The position numbers and the translations under genes were made by a program. Positions 34,132-46,357 of a stretch of 64,000 bases of DNA are shown piece after piece. Positions within the stretch are counted from its first letter, which is position 1, and each line of letters begins with the position of its first letter. The notes beneath the pieces are model-generated. The model saw only the letters and a program-made list of their open reading frames with translations, had not been told where the DNA came from and searched no databases. The stretch comes from Entophlyctis helioformis (lineage: Eukaryota; Chytridiomycota; Chytridiomycetes; Chytridiales; Chytriomycetaceae), in the NCBI GenBank assembly GCA_025526915.1, contig JAHLKH010000054.1, positions 62,001 through 126,000 on the forward strand, given 5' to 3'.

Positions 34132-34400
34132 GTCTGGCTTGCCGCCTGCTGTGGATGCTCCTGCTGTGCCCTGCTGCACTCGCTGGCCGTGCAGACGCTC
34201 GCTCGTGTGCGGCCTGTGCGGCCTCGACTGCGCTGGCCATGCGCTTGGCGGACGGGTGCTCAATGGCCATGACCTGTCGGTGGTTGGCGGCTGTCGGTGT
34301 GGTTGGCGACGTTGGCGACTCTGCGGACAGATCACTTTGCCGCGAGACAGCAACAACACACCAGCGTGAGACAACAGCCAGCCAGCCAGCCAGCCAACCA

Positions 34401-36932
34401 ATGACCATAACCACGCCTGCCAGACGCACCGACGGCAGCCACAGGGCCACGCCCGGCTCGGCGTCCACGGCCTCGCCGTCTGACCGGCCGTCGCTGCTGC
34501 CCCGTGCCGTGCCTTTGAGTGCCCCTTTGAGCGCACACGCCGCACATGCCCCTGCGACCGCAGCCCATGGCGCGACTGGGCCATCTCGCCCATCTCCAGG
34601 CACGTCCGACGTGTGCAACCAGCCCGCCTCTTGCTGCTGCTGCTTGCTGCTGCTGCTGCTGACTCTGTCTCATGCACACCCACTCGCACTCATACACATA
34701 CACACACTGCAGACACGGCACCGCAGACACAGCGGCCCCAGCCCGACCTTGCTGGTCTCGTGGCGCACGGCCCGTCCAGCCTGCGCGGCATGGTGCGCGC
34801 CAGCACCTTGGACATGACCCCGCAGCAGATCCTCAAGCGGCTGTGTCGCGTCGACGACGACCTGTCTGCGCCAGCGTTCAAGCCCACGGCTGCGACCGCT
34901 GCCACCACCACCACCACCACCACCACCACCTCAGCAGCCAGCAGGATGGGCAGCAGGGCCGTGGCGTCGCATGTCAAGACGCCTGCCGGACTGGGCGGAT
35001 CTGGCGGCAATGGCGACGACGACGACGACGATGATGTTGATGAGGATGTGTTTGGGGCGAGACGCGGTCTGCCGCCTGTGCAGCCGTTTGCTCGCTTCTA
35101 CCAGGAGCGCGCAGCGACAATGGTAGCGGCAGCGGCAAAGGCGAAATCATCAGGCTTGGGATCATCAGGCTTGGGATCAGCCACAGCCACAGGCACAGCC
35201 GAGCCTGTTGGCCTTCGCGCTGGAGACCGGCTCGGATCGTCTGTGGCGAGCACGGCAACGGCTGCAGTGCCAGGCGAGCAACGCAGCGCATTCCACTCGC
35301 ACACGCTGCACTCGCCGCTGCTGCCCTCCAACATGTCCCTGTCCACGATCCGCTCCGTGTCGCCCACGGGTACGTCCGTGTCTCATGCCCGTGTCTCACC
35401 CTCACCTTGCATTGCGTGCTGGGATATTGTCTCACATGCTATGCAATGTCTCACATTCAATGTCTCACATGCATATCCAACACGCGCATTGCCCCATTGG
35501 CCGGCCAGGCTTTATCGGCGACGAGTCGAGCCCTCTCCTCGTCGGCGACACCACCGAGGCGGCCCACGACTCGCGTCTGGCTGGCGCAGAGCCCAGCGTC
35601 AGCCTGCTGGCAAACGAGCAGCCGCCGCCACTGCTGGACGACAACGACGACAACGACAATGACAACGGCAGTGATGATGACCATGCCCACAACAACGAGA
35701 GCAAGAGACTCGCGGCTGCAGGTCTTGGCCACAGCACCAGGGGTGCATCCAAACCAACGACACGATCGCCTGCTGTCTTGCAGCCACAGCAAGTGCAGGC
35801 CTGGTCGCCCGCCACAGCAGCCACGACAGCCACAGCATCAACTACAACAGCCACGCCCATCTCGGATGCCCAGACGCGTCGCTTTCAGGCAGGACGGACA
35901 CCAGGTCGCATTGAGCGCACGGATCAGCACGGCACGACCGGCGTGGCCGACTGGGAATCGGTCGTTGGCAGACTCGAGGCATTAGCCAACAGCATGGACC
36001 TGGTGACGGGCCATGACGACTCGGACAAGGTGTATCTCGCCATGCGCCGCGTGATTTACGAGTTCAAGGCGTCTGTGCGCACGCGCATTGCCGACGAAGA
36101 GACGATCAGGTGAGTGATTGAGTGAATGGGTGTGTATTGGAGTGAGTGAGTGAGTGTGACTGTGAGTGAGTGAGATTGATGGCACTGACAGGACACGCAC
36201 GGGACACGCACACGCACGCAGACCCAAGCTGTACGAACGCATCCGCGGGCTCGAGAGCGAGCTGCAGACGGTCGAGGCCGAAAAGGAGCGGCTGGCCCAG
36301 GACGCGCACGACGTTCGGCGGCAGATCGAGGACGAGCAGAGCAAGATCAACGCGCTCGAGGGGCAGCTGCAGGGGCTGCAGGGCACGGAGCAGCAGCTGC
36401 GGCACACGCTCGCCACCAACGAGGGTGCGGTGGGCGAGCTGGCAGAGGCCGAGCGCGAGGTGCGTGCGCGGCTCGAGCGGGAGCGTGCGCTGCGCAGCCG
36501 GCCGGTGACGGTGTGGGCGCAGCTGGCGGCCGAGCTGATGGGGCTGCGGGCCAACGTGTCGTTTCTGCTGCTCGTGTTCCTGGCGGTGCTGCTGGCCGAG
36601 GTGGCGGCTCTGTGCGTCATGACCTGGTGCGTCGAGTCATGTGTGGCTGTGTGGCTGTGTGTGGCTGTGTGTGTCTATGACGGACTGACTGACGGACGGT
36701 CGGACTGTCGCACTGGCAACTTGCTTACAGGCGAACGCGCGAGGCGCACCTGCAGCGCGTGCTCGCCGGCGGCGGCAGCCCCACGCTGGGCGTTGAGGGC
36801 GGCGTGCTGGACATGGGCGGGCCGTGGCTGGTGACGCTGGTCGAGGCGGGCATCGCGGCCCTGCACAGCCTCGTGTCGGCCTCGCTGCTGCCGTCATCGT
36901 CGGTGCTGGCCGATGCTGCGATGCCCGTGTGA
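34401..36932 (+). CDS. Unrecognised coiled-coil protein with C-terminal membrane anchor
   Basis: Exons: 34401-34610, 34727-35369, 35509-36109, 36222-36626, 36731-36932; phases agree; 686 residues. The first 400 residues are low complexity with Thr, Asp and Ser tracts, including a seven-Asp run. A folded helical segment follows (WESVVGRLEALANSMDLVTG, then KVYLAMRRVIYEFKASVRTR), then a clear coiled coil (RIRGLESELQTVEAEKERLA; LEGQLQGLQGTEQQLRHTLA). A transmembrane helix (VSFLLLVFLAVLLAEVAALC) and a short tail complete it. The order suggests a tail-anchored tether on the ER, nuclear envelope or Golgi. The acceptor of exon 2 has three in-phase alternatives. No family recognised. Confidence 0.7.
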
Positions 36933-36959
36933 GCCACGCCGACGCTCGTGTGGATTGGA

Positions 36960-37547
36960 ATGAAGGCCCGCTGTGGGGTTTGCGGCCAAGCCAACAACGC
37001 TGCTGCCATGTAAGCGAGCTTGCACACATCCATGAACGCAGCCGTCTGACACCGGACACTGGCACCGACGACACCTCGCAGGGCCGCTGCTCTGGACCGC
37101 ATGCCCGAGGCCGACATCCTGGCCCTTGCCCGCCGCTACTTTTACATTGGGCTGGCCGGCCTGCCGTGGCTGTGGCTCGTCAACTTCCTGTACGTCTACC
37201 CGGCGACCGTCAAGCGGCCCTCGCTCGACCCTGCCATCCGCAAGTGTGAGTGCTGTCTGTCTGTCTAGGCGCCTGTCTGTCTGTTCAGTCGTCTGGCTGG
37301 CTGTTCAGTCGTCGTTGGGTCCAACCTCGTCTGCGTCTTGGGCAGGTGGCGTTGTTCTGCCACCACCACCACGCAACTGACCAACTGGCTGACCGCCACA
37401 CAATGGACAGATGCCCTGTGGTCGCTGGCTGGATCCGCCGTGTGGATCGTCATTCTGGTCGTCTGGCTGTCCGTCTGGCTCACGCAGCGCACATCGTGGG
37501 GCGCTCTCGGCGATGCGCTCTCGGTCAACAAGCCGTTTGGCTTCTAG
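36960..37547 (+). CDS. PSENEN: PEN-2, gamma-secretase subunit
   Basis: Exons 36960-37009, 37082-37243 and 37346-37547, phase consistent, 137 residues. Family hallmarks in order: RRYFYIGLAGLPWLWLVNFL (animal form YYLGGFAFLPFLWLVN), a loop, a second hydrophobic segment SAVWIVILVVWLSVWLTQ, and WGALGDALSVNKPFGF* (animal form WGALGDYLSFTIPLG). PEN-2 is the smallest subunit of gamma-secretase and is needed for presenilin endoproteolysis. Presenilin, nicastrin and APH-1 are not in this window. The start could also be an internal Met in exon 2 (37101); the N-terminal CxxC (RCGVCG) of exon 1 is not a family feature. It begins only 28 bases after the preceding stop. Confidence 0.93.
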
Positions 37548-37691
37548 CCGCCTGCATCGCCGCCTGCATCGCCGCTCTCTTCGCCGTCGCCACATATTCG
37601 TCCTCCAATGTATGTATTTACACCCGCTACGGCCACGGCCACGGCCCCCAACGAGAGGGAGAGAGATAGGGAGAGGGAGACGTAGACGCTG

Positions 37692-39781
37692 TTACGTGAG
37701 TTCAAGGTCGTCCGACGACGACGCGGGCGGTTGCCGATGGTACCCGCCGCGCAGCCGGTCCCAGTAGCGCTTGACGTCGGGCACAGGGATGAGTGCCACG
37801 ACGGCCGCCCCTGCCATGACCACAAACGCGGCCGCGTCATCGCCGCTGATGCCGTACTTGCGGCCGACCCAGTACACGGGCACGCCGGCAAACAGAAACG
37901 CAAACGCGCCAGCCGCCTCGCGCGGCGCCTCCCACACGGAAAAGGTGATCAGACACACGGTCACGAGCGAGAAGAGGAGCGGCAGCGGGAGCCACACGGT
38001 AAACGGCCGCTCCTCGTAGGGATGCGTCACGCGCAGCGTCAGCAGCGCCATGACGGCCCCCAGGTAAAACGACCACGCGATGATCGAGTAGAACGTCACG
38101 AGCGAGGCAAAGTTGCCCATGGCGACAAACACGAGCGCCAGCAGCGACTGCACCACAATCGCGTTCAGCGGCGTGTGCGTCGTGCTGTGGATCTCGGCCA
38201 GGAACCGCGGCGCGTGTCCCTGCTGCGCCGACACGTGGATCACCCGCGAGCCCGTAAACAGCGTCGCATTCGCCGCGCCAAACGTTGAGCCAATGACAAT
38301 CAGCGGGATGATGATGCCGCCAATGTGGCCAAACACTTGCTTGCCGAAATCCATGCCCAGCGTCGTCGATGACGCGACCGTCGGACCCGGCAGCACGGCG
38401 AAATAGGCAATGTTGGTGGCGATGTAGCAGAGCATCACAATCAGCGGGCCGCCGATGATGGCGCGCGGCAGGTTTTTGGCAGGGTCCTTGAGCTCGCCCG
38501 TCACCATGTTCAGATTGTTCCTGTTTTGCCAGAGCCAGAGAGTGAGATGATGCGGGCACGCGGGTATGCCAAGTGCAGCGAGCCGACCCACCATCCGTCG
38601 TATGCCCACAGGGCCGAAAAGAGCGCAATGGCATAGTTGCCGGCATACATCGACGACCCAGCAAACAGCGGCTTATCAAAGTTGTGGGCAACGGGCGGGT
38701 CTCTGGCGAGGTACACGAGGCCAATCACGGTCATCCACGCGAGCGACATGAGCTTGAGCACGGTAAACACGTCCTGCACAGCCGTCGACGCGCGCGACGA
38801 CGCCACGTTGATGAGCGTCAGCAGCGCGATGATGGTGGCCGCGACGGCCTTGACCTGCCACGGCGGCACGGCGCTTGCCGGATGCTCAAAGTACACCAGC
38901 CGCATGACATACTCTGCGCAGATGACGGTGATGATGGCGAGCGACCCGGGCCGCGTGGCCGTGATGCCCGTCCAGCTAAACAGAAACGCGGGCAGCTCGC
39001 CAAACGCGCGCAGCAGGTACGGATGCTCGCCGCCCGACGCCGGCATCATCGTGCCCAGCTCCGCGTAGCACAGGCCGCCCGCGATCGCCAGCCCGCCCGC
39101 TGCCCCCCACACGGCGATCGCGGACCCGACCGACCCCGCCCGCTCGTACACTGGCCCCGGCGACGCAAAGATGCCCGACCCGATCGACACGCCGACAATG
39201 AGCGCGATGCCCGACCACAGCGACACGGTGCGGTCGAGGTGCGTCTCCGAGTGCGAGAGCGTCTTGGACAGCGGGATGGCGTGCAGGGCGTGCAGCGACG
39301 AGTGGCCGTCGCCGCCACCACCATTGCCATTGCCATTGCCGCCGCCGCCGAGGAGGCTGCCCCAGTCAAACGCAAAGCCGCCGCCGCCGCTGCTGCTTCT
39401 TCTGCCGCCGCCGCCGGCTGCCATGGACCCCGGGCTGTCGAGCGAAAAGAGCGAGTCGGTGTCGTACGGCTCCATGGCGATGCGGTCGTGCTCGTCCGTC
39501 TGCGAGTAGCCGTCCGAGTCGTCGTCGCCGTTGTTGCCGTTGTCGCCCGGTTGCTGGCATCTGCGGCGTTGGCGTGCCTTGCCATGGATGGCGCGGCGTG
39601 TGGCGGTGGTTGCAGTTGCAGTGGTGGTGTTGGTGACGGTTGCTGCAGTGTTGGTGGTGGCGGGAACTGTGCCCAGCCGGCTGCCGTCGTCATTGCCGCT
39701 GCCGTCGGTGTTGTCGTTGCAGTCGTCGCAGTCGTCGCAGTTGTCGTTGTTGGCGGCGGTGCGTCCATGTGCGTGCGGCAT
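37692..39781 (-). CDS. LAT/APC-family amino-acid transporter
   Basis: Exons 39781-38592 and 38520-37692, phase consistent. Splicing creates the diagnostic YDGWNNLN motif (YDG-W|NNLNMVTGEL). About 12 transmembrane helices are seen, starting LWSGIALIVGVSIGSGIFAS with the GSGIF substrate-binding motif of APC transporters, and ending VPVYWVGRKY. The first ~185 residues are Asp/Asn/Thr/Gly-rich and cytosolic; ATGs 39817, 39781 and 39475 are all in frame. LAT-type members exchange large neutral amino acids, usually with a heavy-chain partner in animals; no partner is seen here. The long Arg-rich plus-strand ORF opposite it is a shadow. Confidence 0.9.
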
Positions 39782-39870
39782 CCACGGAGAGATTCCAACA
39801 AGACAAATTCGACGCATTTTGCTTCAATTTCCGTCGATATCTGTGTTGGTGCACACACCACACACCAGAC

Positions 39871-42673
39871 ATGCTCGTTGCTCTGCGCCAGCTGCTCGTC
39901 CATGCCCGGCGCTCGGGCCCGATCCTGCTGCCACTCGCCGCGGCTGCTGCACGCACTCGCCCCCTCGCCTCGCTTCCCACGGCCGCCCGCCCGGCGCCGG
40001 CAGGCTGGCCAGCGTGCGCGCCATGTCCACCGCTCCGTCGCCGCCACCGCCATCGACGCAGCTGGCCCAAGTCGGTGCGTCCGTCCGTCTGTCCTTCTGC
40101 CATGCCGTCTACAGCACTGACACGCCCGCCGTACCGCATGCCGCATGCCGCATGCCGCATGCCTTGCAACAGGCCCGCTGCCCGAGTACTACCGCCGCAT
40201 TGCGCTCAAAGAGATCGAGCCCGACCAAGACCAGATGCGCGCGGCCGTCGCTGTAAGCGTCGTTCCGTGCTCGCCTGCCAGCCAGCCAGCCAGCCAGCCG
40301 GCCGATCGCATCGCCGCCTGCTGCTGACCCTGCGCCCCTCTGTGCGTGCATGCACGCAGCTGCAGAAACTGTGCGAGGAGCTCCTGCACTACCGCCCGCC
40401 TGTCTGGGACGCTCCGCTTGTCCCGGCACCGTCGCTGACCCCATCCGATCGGATGCCTGATGCGAATTCGGATTTGGATCGGCTGGCGGCGTCCCTGACA
40501 ACGCCATCGACCACCTCACGATCGCTGGTGCGTGTGCCTGGGTCCGACGACTTTGAGGCCTACGGTCCCAGGGTATCTGGCTGTATGGCGGTGTCGGGTG
40601 CGTCCGCGTCTGCATCCCTGGGATCCTTCTGATCCCACTTCTGGCCACTGCTGGACACGCAGGCACTCACACCTGACGCGTCTGTAGAACGGGCAAGACG
40701 CTGCTCATGGACATGTTCTTCGACTCTGTGCCAACACCGCACAAGACGCGCATACACTTTCACGCCTTTATGCAGTCCCTTTACGCCAAACTGCACTCTT
40801 GGCACTCCCTCGCCCCGTCCTCCCCGGCCCGCTCCGAGTACGTCATGGACACCGTCGCCCGCGACCTCCTCCGCTCCTCCTGGCTCATCTGCTTCGACGA
40901 GTTCCAGATCACCGATATCGCCACCGCCTCCCTCCTCAAACCCCTCTTCTCTGCCCTGTTCCGCCACGGCGCTGTGCTCGTCGCCACATCGAACCGTGTG
41001 CCCGATGACCTGTATACCGGCGGCTTTGCCCGCAAGAATAATGTCCAGTTGATCAACCTGTTGACTGAGCGGTGTACTGTCGTGCACCTGCGCTCTGAAC
41101 ATGACTACCGCGCGCAGATGCTGGCTGGTACGTTTCTGTCCGATGCTATGTGTGTCTCTGTGTGTGTCGTCGTCACTCACGAGTGTGGCGCTGACTCGGC
41201 ATGTAGATACACGCTTTGAGGGACCAGGTGCCGTGGCTCGGTCATACTACAAGTACGCGCGCGTGTGGATAAGTGGATACTGCACATCTGTTTGCCTGTG
41301 CACTGACACTCGCCCCACTTACCTCCCACCGCTTCCTTGCACTGTGCGTGCGTGCCCCGCAGGCTGGACTCGCCTGAAAACGCAAAGGCGTTTGTCGAGC
41401 GTGTCGGCAAGCTGTTTTACGGCAAGCAAGGTACACAGATGGATGCGTGTGTGCGTGCGTAGATGAGATGACGGATGGGCAAGCTGACCACGCGGTGGGG
41501 ACGCGGCTGTGGTGGGACAGTGTACTCGGAGACGGTCAAGATCCATGGACGCAAGCAGACGATCCACAAAGCGGCTGATGGGATCGCGCTCTTTACGTTT
41601 GAAGAGCTGTGTGGTTCAAGTAACCAGGTGTGTGAGCCTCCGCTGCTGGCTGCTGGCTGCTGGCTGTCGTTGTGGCACTGTGCTGACACGCAAGCGGCAG
41701 CCGTGGGGACCGGCCGAATACCTCCAGCTGTGTGCCAGTTTCCACACGATTGTCGTGCAGAGCGTGCCGCAGATGGGTCTCTTTGAGCGCAACGAGGCTC
41801 GCCGATTCATCACGTTCATCGATGCTGCCTACGAGAACAAGGTGAGTGCACCACGAGCGCTTCCGACGCGGTTGGTTGAGGTCACAGAGTGCTAAGTGAC
41901 GGTGGCTTTGCCAGACCAAACTCGTGTTCTCGGCAGATACGGATCCGGACGACCTGTTTGTGCTGCCCGACAAGGCGACAGACGACTCGGCGGATGCCGT
42001 CATGCACCGCGAGATGATGGGCGATCTCCTGGGCGAGTCTGCCGCGCTCAACGCCGCCACACCGAGCCCGCCAGCTGCATCCGCATCCGCATCTCAACCC
42101 CTGCCACCGGGCACATCCGCCATCAAGCCTGGCTACGTCCCCGAATCCGAATCCGAGTCCGACCAGCTCACCTCCCTCGCCGTCTTCACCGCCGAAGAAG
42201 AGCGTTTCGCCTTCACCCGCGCCGTGTCGCGCATCAAGGAAATGCAGGCCGACGCGTACATGGCATCGCCGCATGCTCCCAAAGCTATCCCCCTCTCCGG
42301 TCTCTCCTCTGCCGTCATTGGCCATCTCACCCCAACTCCTGCCGACTCCCGCTCGTTCCCAACAACCGCCCCTGGCCCCTTGCCCGCACCGCTTGGCGGC
42401 GTGCACGATCCTACCGCATCACCCGCGTCCACCACGCCATCCACCGACGATTTCGGCGACGAGGCCAGCTACCGCGGCTACCTCACCCAGTACAACCGGT
42501 ACGGCACCGGCGGCGGCCGCCGTCACACGGCAGACAACGACGCTACACGCTCGTCCAAACCGCGGTTCGCTGAACGACACATCTGGGGCCTCGGTACGTG
42601 GGGCCCGCGTGCCGGTGAATGGGGCGAAGGCGTCCGCAAGTTCTTTGGCTTTGGCCGCGGCGGCAAACGGTGA
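39871..42673 (+). CDS. AFG1: AFG1/LACE1-type mitochondrial AAA ATPase
   Basis: Exons: 39871-40074, 40173-40252, 40360-40597, 40688-41127, 41207-41252, 41363-41430, 41463-41627, 41701-41841, 41915-42673. The first exon gives a mitochondrial presequence (MLVALRQLLVHARRSGPILL). Motifs: GPLPEYYRRIALKEIEPDQ, Walker A across a splice site (GIWLYGGVGTGKTLLMDMFF), FHAFMQSLYAKLH, Walker B LICFDEFQITDI, sensor VATSNRVPDDLY, LFTFEELC and ARRFITFIDAAYENK. Frame breaks of one or two bases are needed near 39990, 40568 and 41532. AFG1 works in mitochondrial protein quality control. The ~200-residue Ser/Pro/Gly-rich C-terminal extension is unusual. The intron 41431-41462 would be only 32 nt. Confidence 0.92.
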
Positions 42674-42859
42674 CATGCCCCTCCCTCTCTCCTCGCTGTC
42701 TCCGCTTCTCTGTCCCCGCTTCTGTGTATGCAATCTGCACGACCTTTGTCCATGCTCCCTTTTTTCTGGTATCATGCCTGTCAAGCCAGTTGATGTGGTG
42801 TATTGCGATCGTGTCTGCGATGGATGGAGGAGAGTGGAGGAGTGGAGAAGGGAACAGGG

Positions 42860-43973
42860 TTAGATGGACGGCGTGTGGCGACCGCCCAGCGGCTTGGATG
42901 CCTTGGGTTTCTGTGCCGTGGCCTGCATGGCCGGCGCCGGCAGCCGCGGCTGCGTTTCCGCCTGTCCGCGCTGTTTGGGGATCATGGACCGCAGGATGCG
43001 TTTGTGCATTGGTCCACTGGCTGGCGGGGGCATCGCGGGGTCCATGAGCGACTCGCCCGCGACTGCTGTCTCTGGCTGCTCCTGCTCCGGCTGCTCCTGC
43101 TGCTCGGCTTGCCGAGGCGGTGACGCGGTGCTGGACACGGTCGTGGACACGGTCGGCAGATCCGCTGGGAACATGTCCTTGTCGTCCGTCACCACCACGT
43201 ACTCGTCAAACATGACGTCGCCCGTCGTTGGTACTGGCTGCTCAGGCTGCTCAGGCTGCACTGGCGGCTCTGCCGTGTCCCCGCCGCCATGGCTACAGCC
43301 TTGAGCCGCCGCGGTTGTCACAGACGCGACCGGCTGTGCACCCTCCATCGCACAAGCCAGCCCTGCTGTGGACGGCCCAGCCGCTGCCGAAACAGGCGGA
43401 ACGGCCGCCATCACCCTGGCGCGATCGGCTGCGCTCAGCTGCTGTGAAAGCACGTGGTCGAGACCTGTTGCTGCTATGGCGTCGACCACCGTTTCTGGCG
43501 TGCATTCCCTGCCGCCCCGCGTCGTCTGAGTCAGAAGCCAGCCGATCACGGATATCTGCACCAGCAGCGTTGAGCAAGGGTCGGCATGCGGACGCACCAG
43601 TGCCAGTAGTGTGTGGTCGGGTGGCCGATCGTCCTTGACCGACGCACACGGCTCGTGCGAAGATGTCCTTTCTAGTCACATGCTCGTGCGTGTTAGCTCG
43701 TGTGTATCACGACGTGCGCATGTGCATGCTTGCTTGCTTGCCTCGATGATCCGCGTGGGACACGACTCGAGTCGGCATCGGGAGCGGCCTGACTTGGCGT
43801 ACTTGACGCCCGCCAGCACATCGGCGCACAGTCGCACACGCACATCGTCGTATACCAACAGTCGCCCATCGTGTCAGCCAGCGATTCGCGACGTGTGTGC
43901 TTGACTGTGATGTGGTTGGTGTGCCGCCCTCACCTCGATCACATATGCGTCGGTGCCCAGCATGCTGTCTTGT
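42860..43973 (-). CDS. Unrecognised protein with folded N-terminus and disordered C-terminus
   Basis: Likely start ATG 43973 (MLGTDAYVIE). It joins to DGRLLVYDDVRVRLCADVLA, then a second exon ending about 43745. A third part from about 43675 (HTLLALVRPHADPCSTLLVQ; TPETVVDAIAATGLDHVLSQ) runs to a stop at 42860 through a Gln/Glu/Pro-rich acidic stretch and a basic C-terminus (HKRILRSMIPKQRGQ). The donor after CGGATCATCGAG reads GCAAGC, so a GC-AG intron is possible, but the phase at this junction does not close cleanly and an indel may be involved. No family recognised. Confidence 0.5.
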
Positions 43974-44160
43974 CACTAGTGTACTCGCGAGCAAAGCCGT
44001 TCAACCACGCTCGCTCGCCAGAAAGTCACTGCATCCGCCTTCATGAGCAAGCTTTCTGGCGTCGTGCATGACACAGCAACCTTTATTGAATAACCGCGAC
44101 ATGACACGACACGACATGACACGGCTCGGTGTGCCTAGAAGGGTGGCGGGCGGATTCGCA

Positions 44161-46206
44161 TTAGTTGGCGATAGTCTTGGATGCGATCTTGGCCTTCCAC
44201 TCCTGGCTCTTGACCAGCCACTCGATGATCTTGATGCCGCGGTGGCCGTAGATGGGGTTGTCCTCCTTGGACCGCTTCTCGGCAATCTCGATCGCAATCT
44301 GTACTCCCCACGTCCCGTCCCAACTCGTGCGTTAGTGCCATGCATGTCAAGAGTGCCGAGCGGCAACACGACGGCACCTGCTGCGTAGTCTTGCCCGACT
44401 GCTTGGCTTCGGCAAGCACGGCCGTCGAGAGGTTGTAGATGGCATTGTCCCACGTCGTGCCGAGATGCATCTCGAGCTTGGGGTCGTCGTCAATGATGCC
44501 CATGTGCTGTCATGCCCATCATCGTGTGTCAGATGCTGTCAAGCTGAGCACAGTGTGCATGACCGTGCGCGTGGCATGCATACCTCGTCGCAGCAGTTGA
44601 CAATACCCTTGATCGTGGACCCACAACCCCCGCAAGATCCAGAGCCAGAGCCAGAGCAAGAGCCACGCGAGACGACGCGTCAGCAGTTCAGTTGGATCAG
44701 AGAAGCGAGCCCCCTAAACGCATGGCGGCCACCTCACCATGCGGTTCACCAGAAAGTCGGGCAGGTACGTGATGCCACGCTCCTGCAGCAGCTTATCATC
44801 GCCGCGGATCTCGCGCAGCTGGTTGTTAGCCGCACCGCACACAATCTTGGTCTTGATCAGCGGGATCGTGGCGGCGTTCAGAATGCCGCCCGTCGCACAC
44901 GGCGCCACGGCATCCACGTCCAGAAACAGAATCGAGTTGTCCGACTTGTCCACAATGCGCAGCTCAAAGTCGCGGCCGGCAAACGCTTGGCGGATGGCGT
45001 CGGCACGGTGCGCGTCAATGTCGGACGCAATGACCTTGCCCACGCCGCGCTCAAACAGGAACTGGATGAGCGGCATGCCCACATGGCCGGCTGGTTCACC
45101 GCCATCATGTCAACACACTGTCAGCACGCGGAATGGCATAGCATGCGACATGGCATGACATAACAATGTGGACAAGCATCGTCGACGCACCGCCCTGCAC
45201 AGCGACCGTGCTGCCAACAATCTCCTTGCCCAGAAACGCAAACGCGGCTTCCATGCCACGCAGCACGCCGCGGGCGGTCGGCACGCTCGGGTTGCCCGAC
45301 CCGCCCAGCTCGGCAGGGATACACGTCGTGTGCCGCGTCTTTGCGAAGATGGCGGCCATGTCGTTGACGTTGGTGCCGACATCCTCGGCCGTCACGTAGC
45401 AGCCGTGCAGGCCGCTCATGAACGTGCCATACTCTTCGTACACGAGCCGGCGCGACTCGGGCGATGCGTCGGGCAGGCTGTCGAGCGGCGATCCATGCAC
45501 GGTGAGTGTGGTGTCCAACAGACAGACAGAGGGAGAGAGAGAGAGAGAGAGAGAGAGAACGAGGCAGGCAGGCACTCACAGACCGGTGCCCGTGTTGCGC
45601 GCCATGACGCCCTTGCCGCCGCCCCACCAGATACCGGCGAGCGCATTCTTGTGCGTCATGCCCTTGCTCAGCCGCAGGCCGTCGCGGAAGAACTGGTCCA
45701 TGTCGTCGTACAGCCAGTTGCGCACGCCGCCCGCACCGGGCCCACGGCAAGTGCGGTGCACAAACGCACCCTGTGTGTGTGGGCAGCACCGTCGTGGCGT
45801 GGTATTGCATTTGGCGAGAGCGTCAGATCAGCGGCAGGCGAGAAAGCGAGCGAGTGGACTTACTTGGAGAACGCCCGAGTGGGGGGCGATCTGGACAAAG
45901 AAGCCCTCGTGGGTGTCGTAGTCGTCGGCCTCTGCCTGGAAGTGGTCGGCAATGGGCTGCAGGAACTCGTGGCTGTTTGCGGGTCGGTGTGTCGATGGTC
46001 AGCCGGGCAGATCACGCGTGCACGGAGCGGCGAGCGGGCGAGAGAGAGAGAGCGAGCGGCAGAAGGCAGCACCACACAAGGCAGACGCACCTGGCCGTCA
46101 GCCGGCCGTTGAGCGTGACAAAGTGGCAGACGGACACGCCGTGTGCACGCAGCGTGTCGGCAAAGGCGGCAGGCGTCAGCTGCAGCAGCGCGGTCGGAGC
46201 AGGCAT
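44161..46206 (-). CDS. Leu/Val/Glu-type amino-acid dehydrogenase
   Basis: Exons: 46206-46091, 45972-45864, 45770-45580, 45477-45191, 45090-44738, 44607-44584, 44506-44378, 44298-44161; phases agree; 448 residues. Motifs of the Glu/Leu/Phe/Val dehydrogenase family: active-site Lys in GIWWGGGKGVMA, HGCYVTAEDVGTNVNDM, the Rossmann loop assembled across a splice site (VQGAGHVGMPLIQFLF), ASDID, DAVAPCATGGILN, VCGAANNQL, and NRMGIVNCCDE matching the leucine dehydrogenase INVADE segment. It would catalyse NAD-dependent oxidative deamination of a branched-chain or aromatic amino acid. Exon 6 is only 24 nt (GIVNCCDE). A (GA)n tract sits in intron 3 (about 45532-45558). It is divergent with TCTP. Confidence 0.9.
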
Positions 46207-46357
46207 GATGGCGGTCGGTGGATGGTTGTGGAAGTCGCCGTGAATGAATCGGTGCACACGCCTGCCCTGGTCACGTGACGCTTGGTTTTTCTTGCCAGGC
46301 GAGCGGCGCTCGTTGCCCACGCAATTTCACAAGCCGCCCGCCCGCCCGCCCACGACC
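46207..46357. promoter_or_regulatory. Short divergent promoter with a CACGTG E-box
   Basis: A 151-bp gap between the start codons of the dehydrogenase (minus) and TCTP (plus). It contains the ten-base palindrome GTCACGTGAC at 46270-46279, with CACGTG at its centre, a bHLH-type site. A (CCCG)n run lies just before the TCTP ATG. Regulatory role is inferred from position. Confidence 0.5.

Noticed and set aside
38573..40120. 515-residue Arg-rich plus-strand ORF
   Set aside because: Antisense to the amino-acid transporter; no domain and biased composition.
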